Shown here piece by piece: positions 8,316 to 16,931 of a stretch of 64,000 bases of DNA (positions are counted from its first letter, which is position 1; each line of letters opens with the position of its first letter). The notes under the pieces were generated by a model that saw only the letters and a program-made list of their open reading frames with translations, searched no databases and was not told where the DNA came from. Both the position numbers and the translations under genes were made by a program. The stretch is from Ruminococcus sp. (GTDB taxonomy: Bacteria; Bacillota; Clostridia; Oscillospirales; Ruminococcaceae), in NCBI GenBank assembly GCA_017626015.1, contig JAGAJO010000004.1, forward strand, positions 129,553 to 193,552, in the 5' to 3' direction.

Positions 8316-8750
8316 TCATTTTTCGGAGTTGCTTTCTTCGGCTGCCGCAGCGAATTTTTCATAAATGTCTGGAAAGCTTTTTTTCAGCCTTACCGGTTTC
8401 AGATCGGGTGTAGTAAAGCAGTGGGAGGTGTGGGCGGTCAGCGACTGCATACCCGACGAGAGGTTTATCACCTCATAGTCAAGCTCAAAGCGGCAGCCGT
8501 TGAATGAGGATATATGGCTGCGGATCTCAAATTCGTCTCCGAATCTTACCGGATATTTATAGTGCGTTTCCACCGACAGAACCGGCGAGACGATCCCCCT
8601 GCGTTCCGTTTCGGAAAACGGACAGCCTATCTGCTCCATAAGATCTATCCTTGCTTCCTCCAGCCAGCGTACATAGTTTGAGTGGTGTACGATATCCATT
8701 CGGTCTGTTTCGTAGTAGTAAGCTTTTCTGCGGTACGGTTTGAAAGTCAT
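8316..8750 (-). CDS. Hotdog-fold acyl-CoA thioesterase (4HBT/YbgC-like)
   Basis: A 144-residue single hotdog domain. The signature is YYYETDRMDIVHHSNYVRWLEEAR near residues 11-34: the acidic residue in DRMDIVHHSNY occupies the catalytic position of the 4-hydroxybenzoyl-CoA thioesterase family (usual form D.D..G.V.H..Y). Later blocks YPVRFGDEFEIRSHI and CRFELDYEV are typical beta-sheet segments. Substrate cannot be read from sequence; short to medium acyl-CoA or acyl carrier protein thioesters are most likely. Its ATG lies 12 bp after the parC stop with its own ribosome site (aaggaga), so it is probably co-transcribed with parC. Confidence 0.85.
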   Translation of the reverse strand: MTFKPYRRKAYYYETDRMDIVHHSNYVRWLEEARIDLMEQIGCPFSETERRGIVSPVLSVETHYKYPVRFGDEFEIRSHISSFNGCRFELDYEVINLSSGMQSLTAHTSHCFTTPDLKPVRLKKSFPDIYEKFAAAAEESNSEK

Positions 8751-8762
8751 AAGGCATTCTCC

Positions 8763-11000
8763 TTAAAAGGTGAGTTGGTCCGGATCCTCCAGATCCTTGG
8801 CAATGCAGCCTGCAACGGGTATGGTTTTGCTGCGGTACTTTTTAAGCTCCCCGGCGGTTTTTTCGTCTATAATGTAAGCTCTTTCCACAACGGTGGTTTT
8901 GGATTTCATAGTCATGACCTGCACGCCGACAGTGCTTCTGGTGGTTTTAGGCAGCAGCAGGGCGGTATCGAAGATCATTGCACGGTTGTTTGAGGTCCTC
9001 AGCATGATATCCGCATTGTCCCTGACGAACAGTATCTCCACCAGCTTTGATTTGTCCGAATATGCATTGGCGAGCTTTTTGCGGTTGGTCTTTGTCTCAT
9101 AGGCGTTAAGCGGGATCTTTGCCGCCTTGCCGTTTTCGTATACGAAGATCAGATAGCCGGAATAATCTGCTGTGTCCACCATATAGACTACGCTTTCACC
9201 GTTGTCAAAGCTCAGTGCGGCGGGAATGTAATCTCCCAGATCGCTTGCCTTGGTATTTTTGAACTGAGAGGTCTTTGTTTTATAAACGCTGCATTTATCT
9301 GTAAAGAACAGCAGATCGGTGCGGTTGGAGGACTCGGTTTCCTGAGAAATGGAATCCCCCTCCTTAAGCTTTTGCTCGCTTGCCATTCTCAGCGACTGCA
9401 TGGTACATTTCTTGAAGTAGCCGCTGTCTGTTAAAAACAGCTTGCAGGGGTAATCCTCGATCTCCTCCTCGATCACAACATCTTCGACATCAGATTTATA
9501 GTAGAAGCCTGTTTTTCTAGGCTGTGCGTATTTTTTGATAACATCCTTAAGCTCGGAGATAATAACGTTACCGATCTTCTTTTCACTGGAAAGAGTGTTT
9601 TCAAGCTCGGCGATCTCCTTTTCAAGCTCGTCCGTTTCGGCTGTTCTTTTCAGAATATACTCACGGTTGAGGTGTCTCAGCTTGATCTCCGCCACATATT
9701 CAGCCTGTACCTCGTCGATACCGAAGCCTATCATAAGGTTAGGCACGACCTCAGATTCCTCCTCGGTCTCTCTGACTATCCTTACAGCCTTGTCGATATC
9801 CAGCAGGATCTTGCCCAGTCCTTTCAGCAGATGAAGCTTTTCACGCTTTTTCTCCAGATCAAAGACTATACGGCGTTTTACGCATTCCTTGCGGAATTTT
9901 ATCCATTCGTCAAGTATCTCGTAAACTCCCATTATTTTCGGGTAGCCGTGGATCAGTATATAGAAATTGCAGGCGTAAGAATCCTGGAGGGGAGTGAGCT
10001 TGTAAAGCTTCTGCATGAGCTTGTCGGGATCGACGCCCTTTTTGATATCTATTCCTATTTTAAGTCCGTTCAGATCCGTTTCGTCTCTGATGTCGGAGAT
10101 CTCTCTTATTTTTCCCGCTTTGACAAGGGATATTATTTTTTCCTTTATGGCTTCTATGGTGGTGGTTGCAGGTATCTCGACTATCTCAAGACACCTTGCG
10201 TCTGCGTCGTACTGATACTTTGCCCGCAGCTTTACAGAGCCTTTTCCCGTGCGGTAGATCTTTTCAAGCTCGTCCTCGTCGTAGAGCATTGACGCTCCCC
10301 CGGGGAAATCGGGACCCTTCAGGGTCTCCATAATATTGAAGCCGGGATTTTTCATCAGTCCGATGGTGGTCTCGCATATCTCCTGCAAATTGAACGGGCA
10401 TACCGCCGACGCCATTGAAACGCCGATACCAACGTTTGCGTTCACCAGTATCGACGGAAAGCTGGCAGGCAGCAGAGAAGGCTCCTGCATGGTGTTGTCG
10501 TAGTTGGGGACGAAATCTACGGTGTTTTTGTCAATATCCCTGAAAAGCTCCTCGCATATAGGCTCCAGCTTTGCTTCCGTGTAACGTGATGCCGCATAGG
10601 ACATATCTCTGGAATACGCCTTGCCGAAGTTGCCCTTGCTCTGGACGTATGGGTGGAGCAGCGCTTCGTTTCCTCTTGAAAGCCTTACCATTGTTTCATA
10701 GATCGCAGCGTCTCCATGGGGATTGAGCCGCATGGTCGCTCCCACTATGTTTGCGGATTTTGTAAGCTTGCCCTTTAAAAGTCCCATGTTGTACATTGTG
10801 TACAGCAGCTTTCTGTGAGACGGCTTGAAGCCGTCTATCTCAGGGAACGCTCTGGATATCAGAACGCTCATAGCGTAGGGCATATAGTTTTTTTCCAGCG
10901 ACTGTGTGATCTTCTCGTCTGCGACAAGTCCTGCGCCCTCTATATATGCGTCTGCGGCGGGCTTGGCGCTTTTTTTCGGAGCCGCTTTTTTTCTTGCCAT
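8763..11000 (-). CDS. parC: Topoisomerase IV subunit A (ParC-type DNA topoisomerase)
   Basis: 745 residues. The breakage-reunion domain is clear: PEIDGFKPSHRKLLYTMY (53-70), LNPHGDAAIYETMVRL, and AASRYTEAKL with active-site Tyr140, which forms the covalent 5'-phosphotyrosyl DNA link. The C-terminal region is shorter than in gyrase A and no GyrA-box was seen, supporting a decatenase (ParC) role. The N-terminus has a Lys/Ala/Pro-rich extension (residues 2-17). Several usual residues differ (NPHGD instead of HPHGD), consistent with the divergent second type II topoisomerase of Clostridia. It starts one base after the stop of the upstream membrane protein gene, whose last codons hold its ribosome site; the parE partner lies beyond that gene. 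Confidence 0.88.
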   Translation of the reverse strand: MARKKAAPKKSAKPAADAYIEGAGLVADEKITQSLEKNYMPYAMSVLISRAFPEIDGFKPSHRKLLYTMYNMGLLKGKLTKSANIVGATMRLNPHGDAAIYETMVRLSRGNEALLHPYVQSKGNFGKAYSRDMSYAASRYTEAKLEPICEELFRDIDKNTVDFVPNYDNTMQEPSLLPASFPSILVNANVGIGVSMASAVCPFNLQEICETTIGLMKNPGFNIMETLKGPDFPGGASMLYDEDELEKIYRTGKGSVKLRAKYQYDADARCLEIVEIPATTTIEAIKEKIISLVKAGKIREISDIRDETDLNGLKIGIDIKKGVDPDKLMQKLYKLTPLQDSYACNFYILIHGYPKIMGVYEILDEWIKFRKECVKRRIVFDLEKKREKLHLLKGLGKILLDIDKAVRIVRETEEESEVVPNLMIGFGIDEVQAEYVAEIKLRHLNREYILKRTAETDELEKEIAELENTLSSEKKIGNVIISELKDVIKKYAQPRKTGFYYKSDVEDVVIEEEIEDYPCKLFLTDSGYFKKCTMQSLRMASEQKLKEGDSISQETESSNRTDLLFFTDKCSVYKTKTSQFKNTKASDLGDYIPAALSFDNGESVVYMVDTADYSGYLIFVYENGKAAKIPLNAYETKTNRKKLANAYSDKSKLVEILFVRDNADIMLRTSNNRAMIFDTALLLPKTTRSTVGVQVMTMKSKTTVVERAYIIDEKTAGELKKYRSKTIPVAGCIAKDLEDPDQLTF

Positions 11001-11001
11001 A

Positions 11002-12162
11002 TTATCCTTTCCTTTCGTAGATCCTGTTTGTTTTTACTGCGGAATATTTTGCTCCCGTATACTGTACGGCTATCCTGCTTTCAGGGTCGGTGTCGAAGGC
11101 ATAAAGAAAAAGCAGGAAGAGCCATTCCAGCGGTTTCATAAGTATATAAACGATATCTGCTCTCAGCGGGGTAGTTATTTTTACTGACAGCGGATATCCG
11201 TACTTGTCATAAAAGCTTCTGACTGCTCTGTGGAATCTCGGGACTTTATCCATAATATAATCCTCAAAAGCGTTTGCAATGCATAGCTGACGGTTCACAA
11301 CTATCGGCTTTCCGAGACGTATTCCCATTCTCTGCGGTTTAACGATTTTTTCATGACCTCCTGCGGCAACGGTGCAGAGGTAGTGTCCCTCGTACTGTAC
11401 AGGCGGAGGAGGTATCTGTGTGGAAAAAGTCCAGTCGGCGGTCATTGTAAAGACCTTGACAACGCCGTCCGCACCCTGTCCGAAAAGAATGAGTATCACG
11501 AGAAGCGCTGCAAGCAGTGGAACGAGGGCTGCAAAGCTTACAAGATACCAGCCGGCACTTCTGGATAACAGCTTATAGACCGCTCCCGTAAATTTTCCGT
11601 CCGGGACGCATTCGCCGTCCTCCATAAATTTCAGCTGTCTGTTTATTTCGTTTCTGATGATCCTCACCGACATCATAAAATAATTCAGCGGGAACAAAAA
11701 CTCAATGAAGATCAGATAGTCAAGACAGTTCTCCCAAAGCTGTATGCAGAACAATGCTCCCAGTATGTTGCCCATATAGATACCGCTTATAAGCAATGCG
11801 CTCAGAAGGGGCGGCTTACGCCTTTTAACAAAGCTCAGTACAAACATACTTACAAGAGCAATGATAAGAGGAATAACGAACGACGGCATAAAATCCCCCG
11901 ACAGAGGACTGTGAAGCTCGGAAGAACCGTCGCCCAATACTATCGGCTCGTCATACTCCACGCCCAGCCCCGCAGCGTAAAGATAAATGTATGAATAAAA
12001 TGTTCCCAGAACCAATGTTGTCAGATCGCATATCCTCTGCTTGATTTTTTTTATTTTTTTATATAATCCTGTATAATTGACATATGTGAGATATATAGGC
12101 ACACCCAAAAAAGCAAGCAGAAGAAGAGCTGCTCCGATCAAATCCAACAGCTCATACGGCAT
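11002..12162 (-). CDS. Multi-pass membrane protein inserted between parE and parC (DUF6688-like)
   Basis: 386 residues with about seven hydrophobic segments (near 5-25, 45-65, 90-112, 120-140, 145-168, 205-232 and 345-362). A conserved-looking soluble loop contains HYLCTVAAGGHEKIVKPQRMGIRLG and a following VNRQLCIANAFEDYI; this resembles, from memory, the family annotated DUF6688. No enzyme motif was recognised. It has its own strong promoter and ribosome site (taggagga), and its stop is one base from the parC ATG, so parC translation probably depends on it. Whether it has anything to do with chromosome segregation is unknown. Confidence 0.7.
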   Translation of the reverse strand: MPYELLDLIGAALLLLAFLGVPIYLTYVNYTGLYKKIKKIKQRICDLTTLVLGTFYSYIYLYAAGLGVEYDEPIVLGDGSSELHSPLSGDFMPSFVIPLIIALVSMFVLSFVKRRKPPLLSALLISGIYMGNILGALFCIQLWENCLDYLIFIEFLFPLNYFMMSVRIIRNEINRQLKFMEDGECVPDGKFTGAVYKLLSRSAGWYLVSFAALVPLLAALLVILILFGQGADGVVKVFTMTADWTFSTQIPPPPVQYEGHYLCTVAAGGHEKIVKPQRMGIRLGKPIVVNRQLCIANAFEDYIMDKVPRFHRAVRSFYDKYGYPLSVKITTPLRADIVYILMKPLEWLFLLFLYAFDTDPESRIAVQYTGAKYSAVKTNRIYERKG

Positions 12163-12198
12163 AGATCATCCTCCTATCCAAGTTTTCAAGATAGGTAT

Positions 12199-12227
12199 AT
12201 TATACCACAGGATATCTTGGTTGTCAA
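12199..12227 (-). promoter_or_regulatory. Sigma-A promoter inside the parE-parC locus
   Basis: Minus strand TTGACA, 17-bp spacer, TATAAT, about 35 bp before the membrane protein start. It lies between parE and the downstream genes and would drive the membrane protein, parC and the thioesterase. Confidence 0.85.
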
Positions 12228-12274
12228 TAATAAATTATCGAAAATCAATATTATTTTTATGATATACAATTAAA

Positions 12275-14266
12275 TCAAGAGATATCTGCCATGTCGATAT
12301 AATCCACACCGTTGTTGGTGATAAATTCTTTTCTTCCCTGCAGATCGTCTCCGAGGAGCATATCGAACATCCACTGGGTCTGCTCAACGTCGTCGGGGTG
12401 AATTTTTATAAGCCTGCGGGTAGCGGGGTTCATTGTGGTAAGGCTCATCATTTCAGCCTCGTTTTCGCCAAGACCCTTTGAACGCTGGATAGTAAACTTT
12501 TCATTTCCCAGCATACCAAGTATCTTTGTTTTTTCAGATTCGTCGTAGGCGTAGTAGGTCTTGTTTTTTGAGGTTATCTCAAATAACGGGGATTCCGCAA
12601 TGTACACATAGCCCTTTTCGATAAGGGTCGGCGTAAGCCTGTAAAGCATGGTGAGGATAAGCGTCCTTATGTGGAAGCCGTCCACGTCCGCATCGGTGCA
12701 GATGACGATCTTGTTCCACCTGAGCCTGTCAAGACTGAAATTTGACAGATCCTTTTTCTTGCTGCTTTTTACCTCTACTCCGCAGCCAAGTACCTTTATC
12801 AGATCGGTGATGATCTCGTTTTTGAAGATCTTGTCGTAATCCGCTTTAAGGCAGTTGAGGATCTTTCCTCTTACGGGGATAACAGCCTGAAATTCTGCGT
12901 CCCTTGCCAGCTTGACGGAACCCAGCGCCGAGTCTCCCTCCACGATATAAAGCTCTCTTCTGGACAGATCCTTGGAGCGGCAGTCTACAAATTTCTGCAC
13001 CTGATTTGCAAGGTCTATTTTTCCCTGAAGCTTTACCTTTGCGCTGAGCCTTGATTTTTCAGCGCTTTCACGGCTCCTTTTGTTGACAAGCACCTGTTCT
13101 GCGATCTTTATTGCCTCGTCGGGATTTTCGATAAAATAAACCTCTATGTTGTGTTTGAGAAATTCAGTCATGCATTCCTTGATAAACTTGTTTGTGATAG
13201 ACTTTTTGGTCTGGTTTTCATAGGAGGTCTGGGTGGAGAAGGAGCTTGACACCAGTACAAGGCAGTCCTCTATATCCTGGAATGTTATCGGCTTTTCGTC
13301 CTTAAGGTATTTGCCGTTGTTTTTCAGGTATCCGTTTACCTGCGATGTAAATGCGGATTTTACAGCGTCCTCGGGAGAACCGCCGTGCTCCAGATAGCTG
13401 GAGTTATGAAAATACTCAATGCGGTTGACTGTATTGGAAAATGTAAACGCCACCGACAGCTTTACCTTATAGTCCTCCATATCGGCTCTGTCTCTGCCCT
13501 TGCGGTCGCCGGTGAAATACTGCACAGAGGTCAGGCTTTCTTCACCCGCAAGCTCCTTTACATAGTCGGCAATGCCGTGTTCGTAGCAGTATGACTTTTC
13601 CTCAAAGGAGCTGTTTTCACGCTGGATCCTCAGCACAAAGGTTATGCCGGGATTTACCACAGCCTGCTTTTTAAGTACCTCCTCAAAATATTCCCTGCCT
13701 ATGTCAATGTCTGTGAAAACCTCGAGATCGGGTTTCCAGTGAGTTTTTGTGCCTGTACGTCTGCCCTTTGCAGGCTCCTTTGAGAGACCGCCTATGTTGT
13801 TTCCCTTTTCAAAATGCAGGGTGTATCTGAACCCGTCACGCAGTACCTCAACGTCCATATATTCGGAGGAATACTGCGTTGCGCAGGCTCCCAGTCCGTT
13901 AAGACCCAGAGAATATTCGTAGTTGTCGCCGCCGTTGTTGTTATACTTTCCTCCTGCGTAAAGCTCGCAGTAAACAAGCTCCCAGTTGTAGCGTTTTTCA
14001 CGCTGGTTGTAGTCTACCGGGCAGCCTCTGCCGAAGTCCTCCACCTCTATGGAGTTATCGTTATATTTTGTGACGATTATTTTATCGCCGTGTCCGTCTC
14101 TGGCCTCGTCAATGGAATTTGAAAGTATTTCAAAAACCGAGTGCTGACAGCCGTCAAGCCCGTCCGAGCCGAAAATTACCGCCGGACGTTTTCTTACTCT
14201 GTCCGCACCCTTGAGCAGCTCTATATCTTCGTTGGTATATTCCTTTTTACCTGATCTGGTCGCCAT
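12275..14266 (-). CDS. parE: Topoisomerase IV subunit B (ParE-type ATPase)
   Basis: Start placed at ATG 14266 (MATRSGKKEY), 9 bases after AAGGAAAGGA; in-frame ATGs 39 bases earlier lie before that site. The 663-residue product has the GHKL ATPase blocks EILSNSIDEA, EDFGRGCPVD and GLNGLGA, the transducer domain, and a TOPRIM domain with YIVEGDSALGS, PVRGKILN and DADVDGFHIRTL; the tail carries RSKGLGE and TMNPATRRL. It hydrolyses ATP to drive strand passage by ParC. The usual EGDSAGGSA motif reads EGDSALGSV here, and the N-terminal ATP site is wordier than in GyrB, marking a divergent second subunit. It has its own promoter; parC lies 3.3 kb downstream beyond a membrane protein gene. Confidence 0.88.
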   Translation of the reverse strand: MATRSGKKEYTNEDIELLKGADRVRKRPAVIFGSDGLDGCQHSVFEILSNSIDEARDGHGDKIIVTKYNDNSIEVEDFGRGCPVDYNQREKRYNWELVYCELYAGGKYNNNGGDNYEYSLGLNGLGACATQYSSEYMDVEVLRDGFRYTLHFEKGNNIGGLSKEPAKGRRTGTKTHWKPDLEVFTDIDIGREYFEEVLKKQAVVNPGITFVLRIQRENSSFEEKSYCYEHGIADYVKELAGEESLTSVQYFTGDRKGRDRADMEDYKVKLSVAFTFSNTVNRIEYFHNSSYLEHGGSPEDAVKSAFTSQVNGYLKNNGKYLKDEKPITFQDIEDCLVLVSSSFSTQTSYENQTKKSITNKFIKECMTEFLKHNIEVYFIENPDEAIKIAEQVLVNKRSRESAEKSRLSAKVKLQGKIDLANQVQKFVDCRSKDLSRRELYIVEGDSALGSVKLARDAEFQAVIPVRGKILNCLKADYDKIFKNEIITDLIKVLGCGVEVKSSKKKDLSNFSLDRLRWNKIVICTDADVDGFHIRTLILTMLYRLTPTLIEKGYVYIAESPLFEITSKNKTYYAYDESEKTKILGMLGNEKFTIQRSKGLGENEAEMMSLTTMNPATRRLIKIHPDDVEQTQWMFDMLLGDDLQGRKEFITNNGVDYIDMADIS

Positions 14267-14307
14267 TATCAAATTCCTTTCCTTATTAATTTTTCGCATA
14301 CACATTT

Positions 14308-14336
14308 ATTATAACACAGCTTAAAGGATTTTGCAA
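14308..14336 (-). promoter_or_regulatory. Sigma-A promoter of parE
   Basis: Minus strand TTGCAA, 17-bp spacer, TATAAT, about 40 bp before the parE start, divergent from the promoter of the small peptide gene. Confidence 0.75.
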
Positions 14337-14415
14337 ATATTTTTTTCACAGGATGACATTTCCGGGGAACGCCATATATTTCCGCAGGATATGCCGGTTT
14401 TTTTGCTCTGCGCTA

Positions 14416-14444
14416 TTGCAATCGTTTTGAAATTGTAGTATACT
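14416..14444 (+). promoter_or_regulatory. Sigma-A promoter of the 40-residue membrane peptide gene
   Basis: TTGCAA, 17-bp spacer, TATACT, about 40 bp before the ATG at 14484. Confidence 0.7.
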
Positions 14445-14483
14445 ATTATAAAGCAAGGTGAAATTATTCCGGGAGGTAATCTT

Positions 14484-14606
14484 ATGAAAAAGGGAACAAA
14501 GGCAGTGCTGATCATTTTCGTCTCTGTGGTGCTGGCTGTTTTTACGGCTAACATTATTACGGAGATCTTCAAGACAAAGCTCAATAAGTATTATTCGGTA
14601 AGCTGA
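14484..14606 (+). CDS. Small single-span membrane protein, 40 residues
   Basis: Reads as Met-Lys-Lys-Gly-Thr-Lys followed by a hydrophobic span (AVLIIFVSVVLAVFTANII, residues 7-25) and a basic tail (EIFKTKLNKYY), stop at 14604. It has a near-ideal ribosome site (gggaggt, 8 bases before ATG), its own promoter and its own terminator, so it is a complete one-gene transcription unit. The positive-inside pattern is ambiguous because both ends are basic. Function unknown; small toxins, regulators of membrane enzymes and stress peptides look like this. It sits between divergent parE and an ECF sigma gene. Confidence 0.65.
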   Translation: MKKGTKAVLIIFVSVVLAVFTANIITEIFKTKLNKYYSVS

Positions 14607-14613
14607 CGTTTTA

Positions 14614-14654
14614 GGATCGGCAGCGGAAATTTTCCGCTGCCGATCCTTTTTTTT
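14614..14654 (+). terminator. Intrinsic terminator after the small membrane protein gene
   Basis: Perfect 16-bp stem GGATCGGCAGCGGAAA / TTTCCGCTGCCGATCC followed by eight T. Confidence 0.95.
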
Positions 14655-14667
14655 ATTTGCTGATCTG

Positions 14668-14696
14668 TGAAACTATTACGGAAAAATTTCCGTCTA
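14668..14696 (+). promoter_or_regulatory. Probable ECF-sigma promoter, autoregulatory
   Basis: TGAAAC, 17 bp, CGTCTA, ending 24 bp before the sigma gene start. This matches the GAAAC / CGTC consensus of many ECF sigma factors and not the vegetative consensus, suggesting that the sigma factor transcribes its own gene. Confidence 0.65.
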
Positions 14697-14720
14697 TTGA
14701 AGTGAAAGGGGGCGGACCGT

Positions 14721-15248
14721 ATGGATGTTAATAAAATAAACAGGGAATTTGAAAGGATATATAATGAAAACTACGATTATATATACAAATTCCTGACGGT
14801 TAAGGTGTATGAAAGAGAAAGCGCCGAAGATATTTTGCAGAATGTTTTCCTAACGTTCTATCAGAGAATGTGTGAAAAGGAAGGAGAAAAGATCCGGGAT
14901 CCAAGGCATTATATTCTTAAAATGGCAAAACGGGCGGTGGCTGAGCATTATCGTTCACCGGGAAAACAAAGCTGCGATATAAACGAAGTTGAAATAGTAG
15001 ATGAAAAGGCTTTGGACATTCTGGAAAATGACGACGGCTATACCTTTGAGGAGATCATGTCCGGGCTTTCGGAAGCGGACGATCTGACATTCCGTATTTT
15101 TATTCTGCATTTTAAGTATGGCTGCACTTTAAGAAAGACGGCAAAGGAGCTTGATCTTTCGGAGTCAACGGTAAAGTCAAAGATGTACAGGGCATTAAAA
15201 CGTATCAGACAAAGGTATAAGGAGGGTGACGTTTATGAAAGTATCTGA
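14721..15248 (+). CDS. ECF-family RNA polymerase sigma factor
   Basis: 175 residues with the two-domain ECF layout. Region 2: FERIYNENYDYIYKFLTVKV and ESAEDILQNVFLTFYQRM (residues about 10-50). Region 4: ADDLTFRIFILHFKYGCTLRKTAKELDLSESTVKSKMYRALKRIR (118-163), with the helix-turn-helix that reads the -35 element. A linker of about 50 acidic residues separates them. The ATG follows AAAGGGGG. Its last 14 bases overlap the start of the next gene, the usual arrangement for a sigma factor and its anti-sigma. An ECF-type promoter lies just upstream. Confidence 0.92.
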   Translation: MDVNKINREFERIYNENYDYIYKFLTVKVYERESAEDILQNVFLTFYQRMCEKEGEKIRDPRHYILKMAKRAVAEHYRSPGKQSCDINEVEIVDEKALDILENDDGYTFEEIMSGLSEADDLTFRIFILHFKYGCTLRKTAKELDLSESTVKSKMYRALKRIRQRYKEGDVYESI

Positions 15249-16926
15249 GGGTGTAAGAAAAAGCTATGATATCAAAAAGAATGACATTTTTAAAAGCATA
15301 ATAAATTCAGCATATGAACAAACTGCACAGCCCGACGGGATAAGCAAGCAAATTGCCGTAAATGCTGAAAGGTCATCGGAAAAGCCCAAGGTCAGATCCC
15401 GTAAGGCAGGGGTCATCGCAGCTGCCGCCTGTGCGGCGCTGGTAATAGGCGGAGGATATGCGGGAGGACTGTTCGATAATATAGGCGTGGGAACAGATCC
15501 CGAAACAGAGGACAGTCAGATCCAGGAAGGCACGCCGGGCATAGGCTGGAGCGGTCAGACCTACGCCATGTCTGCGGATATACCGACCTATCCGGACTTC
15601 AGCTCTCTTGCAGAGTCGTCTGACGAAATAATAGAGTACGAATTTTTGGATAGTTCTATAAAGCTGTGCGGAGATGACGGAGTTTTGACCGAGGCTTCGG
15701 AAAAGCTTGACTATGACAGTATCCATGAAAACGGATATGATATTTTTACGGTATATGAGGTAAAGGTGTCGTTTTCGCATAAGGGCAGTCTACAGGTCGG
15801 GGAACATATTCAGTTCAGGCAGTACGGAGCATGTACAGAAGATCAGAAATACGATTACGGATCTGAATTTATTCCTCACAGAGCGGGTTTTGCGGCTCTC
15901 AGAAAATGCGGCGGAGATATGTATGAGCTGACTGATCTGAAAAATTCCGCATACGAATATGACGGTGACGAGAAGCGTTTTGTTTCCCTCTGCGGCGGAG
16001 ATATGGCGGAACAGGTCATGCCGTGGATAAAGGAGAATTTCAAGGGCAGAAGCTATGATGACGTAATTTATTGGTTCAGGGACATAAACGGCGGCAGTAC
16101 AGACGGGTATGTCAGACGTGATATGTACAGCGATGAATACGGTCCCGGCTGCGTCATAAGTATAGAGGAAGACGGCGGCGAGCCCGTCATTAAGGTCAGC
16201 ATAGGCAGTGCTGCCGAAACGAAAAAATATATCGGTATGAGCAGCGGCGAAGCGTCTGAGCTTATCAGCTCGGAGGGCCGCACCCCGATAATAAGGTATA
16301 CAAGCGGCGAGGACGGAGTGGTTGTGGACGCTTCCATGGGCAGCGACGATACGGTCACGATCATTGTAGGCAGATCAGATCCCGAACCGGACGAAAAAAT
16401 ACTTGCTGAGAATACGGGGTATCTTTCGGAATATCTGGGACTTAAGGACTTTGCAGGAGGAGAGACAGACGGCGATGACGGTTCCGTAACAAAGATAAAG
16501 CCTTTTGACTATCAGTGCGGTGAGATAACCTCAGGCTTTGAAAATCTTGATATTCGTCTGATCGGCATATCATCAAACGATTCGGAAAAGGAATATAAGG
16601 TCTATATCCTCATAAAAACCCTTGACGGCAGCGATCTGAGCAGCGCAGGCAAAAGGCTTGACGACGACGCTATTTCGTCTCCAATAATTGACGCCGATCA
16701 TTTCACAGGCTGCTTCCCTGGGGAAACAAAGGATCTTGGCAGCTATGCGATCACAAGTCTTGTTTTCCCGGAAAAAACAGACTCCTTTGCGGAGGATATC
16801 TACTGCGAGCTTGTTATAAGCTCGCTGGACGGACATGAAAACGGCAGCAGCGATATTATCAATATGTATGAGGGCGAATACAGGGCATTGTATCAGTTCC
16901 GCTTTGATCAAGGTAAAACCGAATAA
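15235..16926 (+). CDS. Putative membrane-anchored anti-sigma factor with large extracytoplasmic domain
   Basis: Start set at ATG 15235, 7 bases after GGAGGG; a GTG nine bases earlier is part of the same stretch. 563 residues: a cytoplasmic part of about 55 residues, one transmembrane helix (GVIAAAACAALVIGGGYAGGL, about 60-80), then ~480 acidic, outward-facing residues. Within these, KKYIGMSSGEASELISSEG followed by a VVVDASMGSDDTVTIIV segment resembles a PASTA domain, a module that binds peptidoglycan fragments. Overlap with the ECF sigma gene argues strongly that the short cytoplasmic part holds the sigma factor inactive until the outer domain senses a signal. The cytoplasmic part lacks a zinc-binding anti-sigma (HxxxCxxC) motif, so the mechanism is uncertain. 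Confidence 0.7.
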   Translation: MKVSEGVRKSYDIKKNDIFKSIINSAYEQTAQPDGISKQIAVNAERSSEKPKVRSRKAGVIAAAACAALVIGGGYAGGLFDNIGVGTDPETEDSQIQEGTPGIGWSGQTYAMSADIPTYPDFSSLAESSDEIIEYEFLDSSIKLCGDDGVLTEASEKLDYDSIHENGYDIFTVYEVKVSFSHKGSLQVGEHIQFRQYGACTEDQKYDYGSEFIPHRAGFAALRKCGGDMYELTDLKNSAYEYDGDEKRFVSLCGGDMAEQVMPWIKENFKGRSYDDVIYWFRDINGGSTDGYVRRDMYSDEYGPGCVISIEEDGGEPVIKVSIGSAAETKKYIGMSSGEASELISSEGRTPIIRYTSGEDGVVVDASMGSDDTVTIIVGRSDPEPDEKILAENTGYLSEYLGLKDFAGGETDGDDGSVTKIKPFDYQCGEITSGFENLDIRLIGISSNDSEKEYKVYILIKTLDGSDLSSAGKRLDDDAISSPIIDADHFTGCFPGETKDLGSYAITSLVFPEKTDSFAEDIYCELVISSLDGHENGSSDIINMYEGEYRALYQFRFDQGKTE

Positions 16927-16931
16927 CAGAC

